In this document: positions 22,107-29,723 of the stretch, piece after piece
How the letters are laid out: each line of letters begins with the position of its first letter
How positions within the stretch are numbered: position 1 is the stretch's first letter
Assembly: GCA_963793025.1 (NCBI GenBank)
Contig: CAWBYL010000001.1
Coordinates: 186,001-250,000, forward strand
Source: CAWBYL01 sp963793025
Lineage (GTDB): Bacteria; Actinomycetota; Acidimicrobiia; Acidimicrobiales; Acidimicrobilacustridaceae
Direction: 5' to 3'
DNA length: 64,000 nt
Notes under the pieces: model-generated
What the model was told of the DNA's origin: nothing
What the model saw: the letters and a program-made list of their open reading frames with translations, nothing else
Database searches by the model: none
Program-made: the position numbers and the translations under genes

Positions 22107-22669
22107 TTGACCATCTCCCCGAGGTCGACGCCCTCGGGGGTGACGTCGACGACCTCGTCGCGTCGGGTGGGCAGGTTCTTGCCCACGTAGTCGGGCCGGA
22201 TGGGTAGCTCACGGTGGCCGCGGTCGACCATCACCGCCAGTTGCACCGCTCGGGGCCGGCCGTAGTCGGTGAGGGCGTCGAGGGCGGCCCGGATGGTGCG
22301 TCCGGTGAACAGCACGTCGTCGACCAGCACCACGATGCACCCGTCGAGGTCACCGGGGATGTCGGTGACCGCCTCGGGGAGCACCGGCCGCAGCCCGATG
22401 TCGTCGCGGTAGAAGGCGACGTCGAGGCAGCCGACGGGCACCTCCACCCCCTCGATCTGCTCGAGGGCCTCGGCCAGCCGGCGCGAGAGCGGTAGCCCGC
22501 CGGTCTGCAGACCGATCAGCACCACGGCCTCGAGGCCGTGGTTGCGCTCGATGATCTCGTGGGCCATCCGCCAGGTGGCCCGCTGCATGTCATCGGCGGA
22601 CATGACCCGGGTCCGGGCAACAAAAAAGCCCCCGTACGGGGGCGTCAGACGGCGTTCGCGTTCGGCCAC
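22103..22669 (-). CDS. pyrR: Bifunctional pyr operon regulator / uracil phosphoribosyltransferase
   Basis: PyrR binds pyr leader RNA in response to UMP and also has a phosphoribosyltransferase fold. The PRPP loop VLVDDVLFTGRT is at 115-126, and AHEIIERN and SRRLAEALEQIEG precede it. I chose GTG 22669 because a strong Shine-Dalgarno, AGGAAGG (22683-22677), sits 7 bp upstream. This makes 188 residues. Residues 9-16 (TPPYGGFF) are encoded by a perfect intrinsic terminator, so this N-terminal extension has no evident protein role. PyrR homology begins at about residue 23, where ATG 22603 (MSADDMQRATW) could be an internal start. It is the first gene of the pyr operon. Confidence 0.95.
   Translation of the reverse strand: MAERERRLTPPYGGFFVARTRVMSADDMQRATWRMAHEIIERNHGLEAVVLIGLQTGGLPLSRRLAEALEQIEGVEVPVGCLDVAFYRDDIGLRPVLPEAVTDIPGDLDGCIVVLVDDVLFTGRTIRAALDALTDYGRPRAVQLAVMVDRGHRELPIRPDYVGKNLPTRRDEVVDVTPEGVDLGEMVK
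22622..22643 (-). terminator. Intrinsic terminator inside the 5' coding region of pyrR
   Basis: On the minus strand GCCCCC-GTAC-GGGGGC (22643-22628) forms a 6-bp GC stem with a four-base loop. It is followed at once by six T (22627-22622). This is a textbook rho-independent terminator. It lies in frame within codons 9-16 of pyrR as started from GTG 22669, so a translating ribosome would unfold it and an untranslated RNA would terminate. Confidence 0.85.
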
Positions 22670-22689
22670 GCGGTGTCCTTCCTGTCCGT

Positions 22690-22709
22690 GTGGGTCTCAC
22701 AGAACCCAC
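22690..22709 (-). promoter_or_regulatory. PyrR-binding loop in the pyr leader
   Basis: Read on the minus strand, GTGGGT-TCTGTGAG-ACCCAC forms a hairpin. The core GGUUCUGUGAGACC aligns with the known PyrR-binding consensus ARUCCNGNGAGGYU. The hexaloop CUGUGA fits CNGNGA exactly and U3 is kept. The stem differences keep pairing (A-U to G-C, U-G to U-A, C-G to U-G). The loop ends only 7 bases before the pyrR Shine-Dalgarno, so bound PyrR would block ribosome entry. Confidence 0.75.
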
Positions 22710-22726
22710 TTCACGGTCAGGGCGTG

Positions 22727-22732
22727 ATCCTA
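22727..22732 (-). promoter_or_regulatory. Candidate -10 box (TAGGAT) of the pyr operon
   Basis: TAGGAT on the minus strand lies about 20 bp upstream of the PyrR-binding loop. Transcription starting 6-8 bp later would give a leader of about 50 nucleotides that includes the whole loop. No strong -35 is visible; TTCGGG lies 16 bp upstream. Confidence 0.4.
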
Positions 22733-22803
22733 GCAGCCGCCGGAGGAACCCGAACCGCCGATCGCGTTCCTTCACCGGCCCGAAACAGGGGGCCCGGGGA
22801 AGG

Positions 22804-23337
22804 TCAGTCGCCGCCGCCGAGGAGCCCGGCCAGCTCCCGGCCCCACTCGAGCGCCGCGGTCTCCTGACCGGGAGGGAGGTGGCCACCGTCGCCGAGGACG
22901 AAGCTGGTCGGCTCACCCACGACCCGGAAACCGTGATGGCGGAGTCGGCGGGCGATGGCCTTGGATGCCCGGCCGGTGATGATCACCGGCTTGTCGACCC
23001 GCGTGTCGAAGGCAGCGGCCATCCGTCCGGCCCCGTCGTCGAGCCGTTCGAACCAGTCCTTGAGACCCGGCCCGTCGGCGTGGGGTTCGAGATGCAACTC
23101 GTCGTCGTCGGCCGCCGCCTCCACGGCGGCGGCACGAGTGCGGCCCGAGGCCATGCCGTGGACGTGGGTGGGCCCACCCACGACCAACAGGTCGGCCGCC
23201 CCGACGAGCGTGGGGTCGCACTCGGCCACCGCCACCACGTCCACGCCGGCGACGGTCTCGGCCACGCCCCGGCCGATGGCCTCGGCCACCGTGTGGGTGT
23301 TGCCGTACATGGACTCGTAGACGACCAGGACGGGCAT
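22804..23337 (-). CDS. Flavodoxin-like protein
   Basis: The 177-residue protein has a flavodoxin fold. The FMN phosphate loop is at the N-terminus (VYESMYGNTHTVAEAI). The second flavin loop is LLVVGGPTHVHGMAS, and a third glycine-rich turn precedes the C-terminal helix. Single-domain flavodoxins carry electrons, but this group is also used as a regulatory or menaquinone-biosynthesis (HemG-like) fold, and the partner is unknown. It lies between nusB and pyrR. It is not obviously part of either operon and has an AGGAGG-like site just upstream of its ATG. Confidence 0.8.
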   Translation of the reverse strand: MPVLVVYESMYGNTHTVAEAIGRGVAETVAGVDVVAVAECDPTLVGAADLLVVGGPTHVHGMASGRTRAAAVEAAADDDELHLEPHADGPGLKDWFERLDDGAGRMAAAFDTRVDKPVIITGRASKAIARRLRHHGFRVVGEPTSFVLGDGGHLPPGQETAALEWGRELAGLLGGGD

Positions 23338-23387
23338 GGCTCCTCCTCGTTCGGCGGCGCACGTGCGGGCGCCGCTCGGCTGCCGCG

Positions 23388-23840
23388 CTAGGCGACGGGA
23401 CGGACCTCGGCGGCCACGGCCGACAGCACACCGTTGACGAACCGGCCGCTGTCGTCGGTGGAGTACTGCTTGGCCAACTCGACGGCCTCGCTGATCACCG
23501 CACCGGTGGGCACGTCGGGCCGGTGAGCCAGCTCGAACACGGCCAGACGCAGCAGGGACCGGTCCAGAGCGGGCATGCGGTCGATGTCCCAGTTGCGGGC
23601 ATGGGCGGAGATGAGCCCGTCGATCTCGTCGGCGTTGCCGTCCACGCCGCGCACCAGGTCCACGGCGAAGGGGTCGGGCTCGAGGGGTAGCGAACGCAGG
23701 ACCTCGTCGCGGTCCTCACCCTTCATCTCGGACTCGTAGAGCAGGTGGAAGGCCCGCTCACGGGCTTCGCGTCGGCTTCCCAGCCCGCCGGGGTACGGAC
23801 CTCGGTCGTCGTCGACCGATCCGTCGGCGTCGCCGGTCAC
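23388..23840 (-). CDS. nusB: Transcription antitermination factor NusB
   Basis: NusB binds boxA RNA with NusE (S10) in rRNA antitermination. The 150-residue all-helical protein shows SRREARERAFHLLYESEMKG, the central RMPALDRSLLRLAVFEL and the C-terminal NEAVELAKQYS-type segment (ISEAVELAKQYSTDDSGRFV). The GTG start overlaps the efp stop (GTGA). Confidence 0.95.
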   Translation of the reverse strand: MTGDADGSVDDDRGPYPGGLGSRREARERAFHLLYESEMKGEDRDEVLRSLPLEPDPFAVDLVRGVDGNADEIDGLISAHARNWDIDRMPALDRSLLRLAVFELAHRPDVPTGAVISEAVELAKQYSTDDSGRFVNGVLSAVAAEVRPVA

Positions 23841-24400
23841 GCTCGGGTGATGTACTCGCCGGTGCGGGTGTCGACCTTCACGCGGTCTCCGGGCCCGACG
23901 AACAGCGGTACCTGCACCACCAACCCGGTGATCAGGGTGGCGGGCTTGCGCGCCCCCGAAACCCGATCGCCCTGGATGCCCGGCTCGGTCTCGGCGATGT
24001 CGAGCTCGACGGCGGCCGGCAGCTCCACCCCCACGATCTCGTCGCCGAACATCTTGAGGATGGCATCGGAGCTCTCGACCAGGTAGTTCGCCGCCTCGCC
24101 GAGCGAGCCGGGCCCGACCTCGAGCTGGTCGTAGGTGGAGTTGTCCATGAAGACGTAGTCGTCGCCGGCGCGGTAGAGGAACTGCATCTCCCGCTTGTCG
24201 ATCATGGCCCGTTCGACCTTCTCGCCGGCCCGGAAGGTGCGGTCGACGACCGAGCCGGTGCGGACGTTCTTGAGGGTGGTGCGCACGAAGGCGCCCCCCT
24301 TGCCCGGCTTGACGTGCTGGAACTCGACGACCTCGACGAGGCCGTCGTCGAGATCGAGGGCCATGCCGTTCTTGAGGTCGTTGGTGGTGATCGTGGGCAT
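23837..24400 (-). CDS. efp: Translation elongation factor P
   Basis: EF-P relieves ribosome stalling at polyproline. The 187 residues contain three beta-barrel domains. Domain I has the tip loop KPGKGGAFV with Lys34 at the position modified (or left bare) in lysine-type EF-Ps, rather than the Arg of rhamnosylated forms. Domain III ends KVDTRTGEYITRA. A strong Shine-Dalgarno (GAGGAAG) precedes ATG 24400. It lies between pepQ and nusB, the conserved order. Confidence 0.97.
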   Translation of the reverse strand: MPTITTNDLKNGMALDLDDGLVEVVEFQHVKPGKGGAFVRTTLKNVRTGSVVDRTFRAGEKVERAMIDKREMQFLYRAGDDYVFMDNSTYDQLEVGPGSLGEAANYLVESSDAILKMFGDEIVGVELPAAVELDIAETEPGIQGDRVSGARKPATLITGLVVQVPLFVGPGDRVKVDTRTGEYITRA

Positions 24401-24454
24401 TCGAATTCTTCCTCGGGGCCGGGGCAGCGGACGGGACGGCCGAAACGGGCGCGT

Positions 24455-25588
24455 CTAGGGCGTCGGGTCCTTGGTGGTGTGGGTCAGCGGGCGACAGCCC
24501 TCGTCGGTGACGACGACGGTGTCCTCCACGCGAACGCCGCCGTGAGCGGGGAGGTACACCCCGGGCTCGACGGTGACCACGTCGCCGACGGCCAGGGTAG
24601 CAGCGCTGGTGGTGCCCACCCTCGGGGCCTCGTGGATGTCCAGGCCGACCCCGTGGCCGGTCCCGTGGGTGAAGGCGTCACCCCATCCGGCCTCGGCGAT
24701 GACCTCGCGGCAGACCGCGTCGACGGCACGGGCCTCGACACCGGGGCGCACCGCGGCCACGCCGGCGGCCTGGGCCGCAGTGACCACCTCCAGCATGCGG
24801 ACCGAGGTCGCGTCCATCTCCCCCACGGCGATGGTGCGGGTCATGTCCGAGCAGTAGCCGTCGACCACGGCACCGAAGTCGAGGACGACGAGGTCGCCGG
24901 GGACGACCCGCCGAGCGGAAGGTCGGGCGTGAGGACGCGAGGCGTTGGGGCCGGAGGCCACGATCGTCTCGAAACTGGGCTTGGTGGCCCCCAGCCGACG
25001 CATCGTGGAGTCGAGCTCGAGGGCCAGCTCGGCCTCGGTCGGCGACTCGAGCAGGCGCGGCCGGACCGCGGCCAGGGCGGCGTCGGCCACCGCCGCCGCC
25101 ACCTCCATGCGCACCAGCTCGCCGGCGTCCTTGGTACGGCGCAGCGTCTCGACGAGATCGGTGGTGGGGACGAGGCGGGCGTCGGGGAACCACTCGGAGG
25201 CGTAGCGGCGCTGGGCGGCCCACGAGACGTGCTCGGCCTCGAGTCCGACCGTGGCCGCGCCGTCGACGGCGGCGACCACCAGGCTCCTCTGGTCGGTGGA
25301 GCTGATCTCGATGCGCGCCCTGACCCCGGCCCCGTCGAGCTGCAGGGCCGCCTGCTCCGCGTACCGACCGTCGGTGACCAGGACGAGCTCGTCGCCGGTG
25401 ACCACCACGATGGCCGCCGACCCGGTGAACCCCGTGAGGTAGCGGATGTTGGTGAGCGACGTCACCAGGACGGCCTCGGCCCCCGCTCCTCCCATCGCGA
25501 CGCGCAGACGGGGGGTGCGGGCGGCGACGTCCATGGCCGGCAGGGACACCAGGCGGTCGGCGAGCGTGGCCGTCATCGGGCGACGCAC
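24455..25588 (-). CDS. pepQ: Xaa-Pro aminopeptidase / dipeptidase (M24B)
   Basis: This cytosolic dimetal peptidase cleaves peptides next to proline. The N-terminal creatinase-like domain (NIRYLTGFTGSAAIVVV) is followed by the pita-bread catalytic domain. Its five metal ligands are visible: VLDFGAVVDGYCSDMTRT (two Asp), THGTGHGVGLDIHE (His), VTVEPGVY (Glu) and GVRVEDTVVV (Glu). At 377 residues it is typical for the actinobacterial gene located before efp. PepP and PepQ cannot be told apart here. The start overlaps aroQ by 16 bp. Confidence 0.92.
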   Translation of the reverse strand: MRRPMTATLADRLVSLPAMDVAARTPRLRVAMGGAGAEAVLVTSLTNIRYLTGFTGSAAIVVVTGDELVLVTDGRYAEQAALQLDGAGVRARIEISSTDQRSLVVAAVDGAATVGLEAEHVSWAAQRRYASEWFPDARLVPTTDLVETLRRTKDAGELVRMEVAAAVADAALAAVRPRLLESPTEAELALELDSTMRRLGATKPSFETIVASGPNASRPHARPSARRVVPGDLVVLDFGAVVDGYCSDMTRTIAVGEMDATSVRMLEVVTAAQAAGVAAVRPGVEARAVDAVCREVIAEAGWGDAFTHGTGHGVGLDIHEAPRVGTTSAATLAVGDVVTVEPGVYLPAHGGVRVEDTVVVTDEGCRPLTHTTKDPTP

Positions 25589-26052
25589 CCGAGCAGGTGG
25601 GCCACGGCCTCCATGGCCAGGCGGTACCCGTCACCGCCGAAGCCGGCGACCGTGCCGGTGGCGACCGGAGCCACGACCGAGAGACGACGCCAGTCCTCGC
25701 GAGATGCGGGGTTGGAGATGTGGAGCTCGACGACCGGGCCGTCGAACGTGGCGAGGGCGTCGTTCAGGGCCCACGAGTAGTGGGTGAACGCCGCCGGGTT
25801 GACGATGATGGCGGCGCACCGGTCCCGGGCCGCGTGCACGGCGTCGACGAGCTCGCCCTCGTGGTTCGACTGACGCTCCTCGAGGATGAGGCCGTACCGA
25901 CCGGCGACGACACGGGCGGTGGCCACGTGGTCGGCGAGGGTGGTGGTGCCGTAGACCTCGGGCTGCCGATCGCCCAGCAGGTTGAGGTTGGGGCCCGACA
26001 GGAGCAGGACCACGGCCCCTTCGGCCTGAGCCGGTCGCCCGGAATCGGTCAC
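25573..26052 (-). CDS. aroQ: 3-dehydroquinate dehydratase, type II
   Basis: AroQ is step three of the shikimate pathway. The GTG start at 26052 overlaps the aroB stop (GTGA) and gives 159 residues. Type II motifs are present: LLSGPNLNLLGDRQPEVYG with the catalytic-loop Arg/Tyr, QSNHEGELVDAVH, NPAAFTHYSWALNDAL, and VELHISNPASRE with the catalytic His and substrate Arg. It is a dodecameric trans-dehydratase, unrelated to AroD. Confidence 0.97.
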   Translation of the reverse strand: MTDSGRPAQAEGAVVLLLSGPNLNLLGDRQPEVYGTTTLADHVATARVVAGRYGLILEERQSNHEGELVDAVHAARDRCAAIIVNPAAFTHYSWALNDALATFDGPVVELHISNPASREDWRRLSVVAPVATGTVAGFGGDGYRLAMEAVAHLLGCVAR

Positions 26053-27068
26053 GGTCGATCTCCTTCGGAACGGACGGCCCTGATGGCCGCCACGATGTCG
26101 GCCCGGTCGACGCCGGTGACCGACTCGACCCCGTCGGGCCCGTCGAGCACGAACGTGATGCCGTCGATGGCCTTCTTGTCCCGACCCATGAGCTCGATGA
26201 GCTCGTCGTCGGCCAGACCGGGCGGCAGGGTGGCGGGCAGGTCGTAGGTGGCCACGACCCGGCGATGCTCGGCGACCTGTTCGGCGTCGATGCGACCGAG
26301 GCGATGGGCGAGCTCGGCGGCGTAGACCAGACCGACGGCCACCGCCTCGCCGTGGCGGAGGTCGTGGTGACCGGCGATCTCCACGGCGTGGGCGAGGGTG
26401 TGCCCGTAGTTGAGGGTGGCCCGGCGCCCGCCTTCTCGTTCGTCGGCGGCCACCACTGCAGCTTTGATGGCCACGCATGCCGCCACCCGCTCCTCCAGTT
26501 CGAGGGCATCGAGGTCGCCCCCGCCGAGGAAGTGGTACTTGGCCAGCTCACCCATGCCGGAGCGGAGCTCTCGCGGGGGCAGGGTGGCGAGGACGTCGGT
26601 GTCGCACAGCACGGCCGAGGGCTGCCAGAACGCACCGACCAGGTTCTTGCCCTCGGGGAGGTTCACTCCGGTCTTGCCGCCGATGGCGGCGTCGATCTGG
26701 CCGAGCAGCGTGGTCGAGACGTGGACCACGGGAACCCCCCGGTGGTACACGGCGGCGGCGAAGCCCACGGTGTCGGTGACGATCCCACCCCCGACGGCCA
26801 CCACCGCGTCGGCCCGGGTGAGCCCCCACTGGGCGAAGCGACGGCAGAGGTCCTCGACGGTGGCCAGGCTCTTGGCGTCCTCGCCGTCGGGCATCTCGAA
26901 CACCCGGTGCTCACGACCCGGGTCGACCTCGATCCCGATCCCGGGCTGGGTCACCACGGCGACCCGGCGGGCCCCGGCCGGCACCACCCGGGCCAACTCG
27001 TGGCGGGCGCCGGCGCCGACCACGACGTCGTAGCCCCGTTCGGCGAGGGCGACCGGTACGACGATCAC
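26049..27068 (-). CDS. aroB: 3-dehydroquinate synthase
   Basis: AroB is the NAD- and zinc-dependent cyclase converting DAHP to dehydroquinate. I chose GTG 27068, with GGAAAGG nine bases upstream, giving 339 residues from MIVVPVALAERGYDVVVGAG. The NAD site is AVGGGIVTDTVGFAAA, and the active-site segment is TTLLGQIDAAIGGKTGVN. Zinc ligands lie in GELAKYHFL (Glu) and LNYGHTLAHAVE (His). The start lies within the 3' end of the aroK reading frame as sequenced. Confidence 0.96.
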   Translation of the reverse strand: MIVVPVALAERGYDVVVGAGARHELARVVPAGARRVAVVTQPGIGIEVDPGREHRVFEMPDGEDAKSLATVEDLCRRFAQWGLTRADAVVAVGGGIVTDTVGFAAAVYHRGVPVVHVSTTLLGQIDAAIGGKTGVNLPEGKNLVGAFWQPSAVLCDTDVLATLPPRELRSGMGELAKYHFLGGGDLDALELEERVAACVAIKAAVVAADEREGGRRATLNYGHTLAHAVEIAGHHDLRHGEAVAVGLVYAAELAHRLGRIDAEQVAEHRRVVATYDLPATLPPGLADDELIELMGRDKKAIDGITFVLDGPDGVESVTGVDRADIVAAIRAVRSEGDRP

Positions 27069-27618
27069 GAGGGGCGCCTTTCCGGCGCGGGGGACGACCG
27101 CTGACGGCGGTGACGATCTGGTCGACCACGCGGTCGAGGGGTTGGGTGCTGTCGACGACCAGGTCGGCCACCTCGGCGTAGAGGTCCTGGCGCTCGTTCT
27201 CCATGCGGCTGAGGGTCCCCTCGGCGTCGGTGGCCACGGCGGGCCGGTGGTCTCCGGTGGCCACCCGGTCGACCAGGACGTCGACGGGGGCCTGGAGCCA
27301 GACCACCGTCCCCGCCGCCGAGAGCACCTCGCGGTTGGCGGGATCGAGGACCACGCCACCGGCGGCGGCGACCACGCTGGGCTCCGTCCCGGCGAGCGCC
27401 TCGGCCAACACCTCGGACTCGAGCGCGCGGAACGCCGGCTCGCCGTCGTCGGCGAAGATCTGAGCCACCGTGCGCCCGGTACGGCGTTCGATGACCTCGT
27501 CGCTGTCGGAGAAGGGACGACCGAGGGCCTGGGCGACGCGCCGTCCGGTCGAGGTCTTGCCCACCCCCATCATCCCCACCAACACCACGTGGCCGGAACC
27601 GGGGCCGTCGGTGCTCAC
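26911..27618 (-). CDS. aroK: Shikimate kinase, 3' end probably frameshifted
   Basis: AroK phosphorylates shikimate with ATP. GTG 27618 overlaps the aroC stop (GTGA). The P-loop VGMMGVGKTSTGR is near residues 14-26, shikimate-binding DSDEVIERRTG follows, then AAAGGVVLDPANR and the lid GDHRPAVATD. The family ends at about 175 residues. As sequenced, the frame stays open to 26911 and overlaps aroB by 158 bp, adding an Arg/Gly/Pro-rich tail without homology. A one-base shift near 27100 would end it at TGA 27065. That forms the same GTGA overlap with aroB seen at the other junctions here, so the true end is probably 27065. Confidence 0.88.
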   Translation of the reverse strand: MSTDGPGSGHVVLVGMMGVGKTSTGRRVAQALGRPFSDSDEVIERRTGRTVAQIFADDGEPAFRALESEVLAEALAGTEPSVVAAAGGVVLDPANREVLSAAGTVVWLQAPVDVLVDRVATGDHRPAVATDAEGTLSRMENERQDLYAEVADLVVDSTQPLDRVVDQIVTAVSGRPPRRKGAPRDRRTGRPRRTGLRRRGRRRRPPRVGPGGAGRGPPGRRGDPARDRDRGRPGS

Positions 27619-28898
27619 GAGTCCGGGCCGGCGGGAGCGGCGCTCCCCGGGTCGGCGCCCGCGCCGAAGGCCTGGTCGGCATCCCAGTTGAGCGGGGAGG
27701 TGGCCGACGGTGGCGCCACCTCGGCCACCGCGATGTTCTGCTGACGGACCTGGTCCACGAAGGTGGCGTGGTTGCGCACGAACTCCACGAGGGAGTCGCC
27801 GCCGAACTTGCGGAGGGCCTCGTCGGCCAGCACCAGTGCGGCCATGGCCTCGGCCACCACGCCCATGGCGGGGACGGCAGTCACGTCGGTGCGCTCCTTG
27901 AACGAGACGGTGGCGTCCTTGGTGGCCGTGTCGACGGTGGCCATCACCGGTCGGTTGAGCGTGGCCAGCGGCTTCATGGCCACATGGGCGACGAGCACCT
28001 CTCCGGTGGACATGCCGCCTTCGATGCCGCCGGCGTTGGCGCTCGTACGGCGGTAGTCGCCGGCATCGTCGTCCCACACGATGGCGTCGTGGGCCTCGCT
28101 GCCCGGCCGCGAGGCGACGTCGAAGCCGTCGCCCACCTCGACGCCCTTGACCGCCTGGATGCTCATGAGGGCCTGGGCCAGGCGACCGTCGAGCTTGCGG
28201 TCCCAGTGCACGTGGCTGCCGAGACCGACAGGAACACCGTGGGCCACGACCTCGACCACCCCGCCGAGCGAGTCGCCCGCCTTCTGGGCGGCCTTGATGG
28301 CGACGATCATGTCGGCCTCCGCGGCCGAGTCCGCGCAGCGCACCTCCGACTGGTCGACGGCCCCCAGCTCACCCGGTCCCGGACGCGACGAGACCGACGC
28401 CCGCACCGGACCGAGGCCCACGACGTGCGATCCGATCTCGGTGCCGAGATGCGACAGGAGGGCCTTGGCCACCGCGCCGGCGGCCACCCGCGCCGCCGTC
28501 TCGCGGGCCGAGGCCCGCTCGAGCACGTTGCGGGCGTCGTCGAAGCCGTACTTCTGCATCCCGGTGAGGTCGGCGTGGCCCGGCCTCGGGGTGGTCAGCT
28601 TCTGGCTGGTCGCTCCGGGCGCCGGGGACATCTCCTCGGTCCACTTGCGCTCCCACTCGCTGTTGCCGATCTGGATGGCCAGCGGCGACCCCAGGGTGAG
28701 GCCGTGACGCACGCCGGCGAGGATGGTGACCTCGTCGGCCTCGAAGCGCATGCGCGGCCCCCGCCCGTAGCCCAGTCGCCGGCGGGCGAGCTCACCGTCG
28801 ATGTCCTCGACGGTGATCGGGAGCCCGGCGGGGAGCCCTTCGACGATGACGACGAGGGCCTGGCCGTGGGACTCTCCGGCGGTGAGGAAGCGCAGCAC
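27615..28898 (-). CDS. aroC: Chorismate synthase
   Basis: AroC eliminates phosphate from EPSP to give chorismate, using reduced FMN. The start MLRFLTAGESHGQALVVIVE is characteristic. RPGHADLTGMQKYGF, ERASARETAARVAAGA and GGIEGGMSTGEVL complete the signatures. At 427 residues it is about 30 longer than usual because of a low-complexity, Ala/Pro-rich C-terminal tail. It heads the aroC-aroK-aroB-aroQ run, whose four genes all overlap. Confidence 0.97.
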   Translation of the reverse strand: MLRFLTAGESHGQALVVIVEGLPAGLPITVEDIDGELARRRLGYGRGPRMRFEADEVTILAGVRHGLTLGSPLAIQIGNSEWERKWTEEMSPAPGATSQKLTTPRPGHADLTGMQKYGFDDARNVLERASARETAARVAAGAVAKALLSHLGTEIGSHVVGLGPVRASVSSRPGPGELGAVDQSEVRCADSAAEADMIVAIKAAQKAGDSLGGVVEVVAHGVPVGLGSHVHWDRKLDGRLAQALMSIQAVKGVEVGDGFDVASRPGSEAHDAIVWDDDAGDYRRTSANAGGIEGGMSTGEVLVAHVAMKPLATLNRPVMATVDTATKDATVSFKERTDVTAVPAMGVVAEAMAALVLADEALRKFGGDSLVEFVRNHATFVDQVRQQNIAVAEVAPPSATSPLNWDADQAFGAGADPGSAAPAGPDS

Positions 28899-28990
28899 CG
28901 ACCCAATCTACCGGTCGGCCCCGGCGGGCCCGAAGCCGGTTGCGCCGGCACCGGGACGACGCGGGACCCGACCGGGTGCCCGGCGACCGG

Positions 28991-29680
28991 TCATCCGGGC
29001 AGCAGGCCGCGGCTGATGAGCACGGCGACGACCGTGCCGAGAGCCAGGAACGGACCGAACGGAAAGGGCCGGTTGCGGCGTCGGGCCAACAACAGCACGA
29101 GGCCGATGACGGTCCCCGACAGGAAGCCGATGAGCATCGCCCACAGCACGAGCACCAGCACCTCGGTGTAGGTCGTGCCCAGCCAACCGACGTAGAGCCC
29201 CATGAGCGCGGCCAGCTTCACGTCGCCGAAGCCCATCCCTCGGGGCGAGATCAGGTGCACGACGAACAGCACACCGAAGTACACCGCGGCGCCGGCCAGG
29301 GCGTAGCGGACCCGCGTGCCATCGCCGTCGACGAGCGACACCAGCACGATCCATGGGATCGAGGCCACGAGGGACGGAAGGACGATGAGGTCGGGGAGGC
29401 GGTAGTGCTCGATGTCGATGGCGCTCAGCGCCGCCAGGGCGGCGAAGAGGGCGAGGAAGCCGACCAGCTCACCCCAGGACGCCTCGTTGAAGCGCCAGGC
29501 GGCCAGCAGGAACAGCACCAGCACGAGGACGTGCAGCACGATCCGTCGACCGCCGGGCCGCACCGTCGGGAACGGGTCGAACAGGGGCAGACGGTCGGGG
29601 ACTCGTTCGGAGAGGACGCCGACGAACCACCCTGCGGGCAGTGCCAGAACAGCGCAGACGACGTACCGCAGGGCGTTCAC
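28991..29680 (-). CDS. Prepilin peptidase (A24 family)
   Basis: This is a membrane aspartyl protease that cleaves type IV prepilin leader peptides. GTG 29680 gives 229 residues with about seven hydrophobic segments. The two catalytic aspartates lie in AIDIEHYRLPD and in GMGFGDVKLAALMGLYVG, the GxGD signature. The cytoplasmic cysteine-containing N-methyltransferase domain of PilD is absent, as is common in Actinobacteria. Its place next to aroC and the DUF4388 gene is conserved in part of the phylum. No pilin or pilus ATPase gene is in the window. Confidence 0.88.
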   Translation of the reverse strand: MNALRYVVCAVLALPAGWFVGVLSERVPDRLPLFDPFPTVRPGGRRIVLHVLVLVLFLLAAWRFNEASWGELVGFLALFAALAALSAIDIEHYRLPDLIVLPSLVASIPWIVLVSLVDGDGTRVRYALAGAAVYFGVLFVVHLISPRGMGFGDVKLAALMGLYVGWLGTTYTEVLVLVLWAMLIGFLSGTVIGLVLLLARRRNRPFPFGPFLALGTVVAVLISRGLLPG

Positions 29681-29723
29681 GGGCGCCGACCGTAGCGGCC
29701 GCAGCCGCCACGGCGGTGCGGGC

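Noticed and set aside
22103..22603. Taking ATG 22603 as the only pyrR start
   Set aside because: It fits the domain boundary, but the strong Shine-Dalgarno belongs to GTG 22669 and none lies before 22603. It is kept only as a possible internal start.
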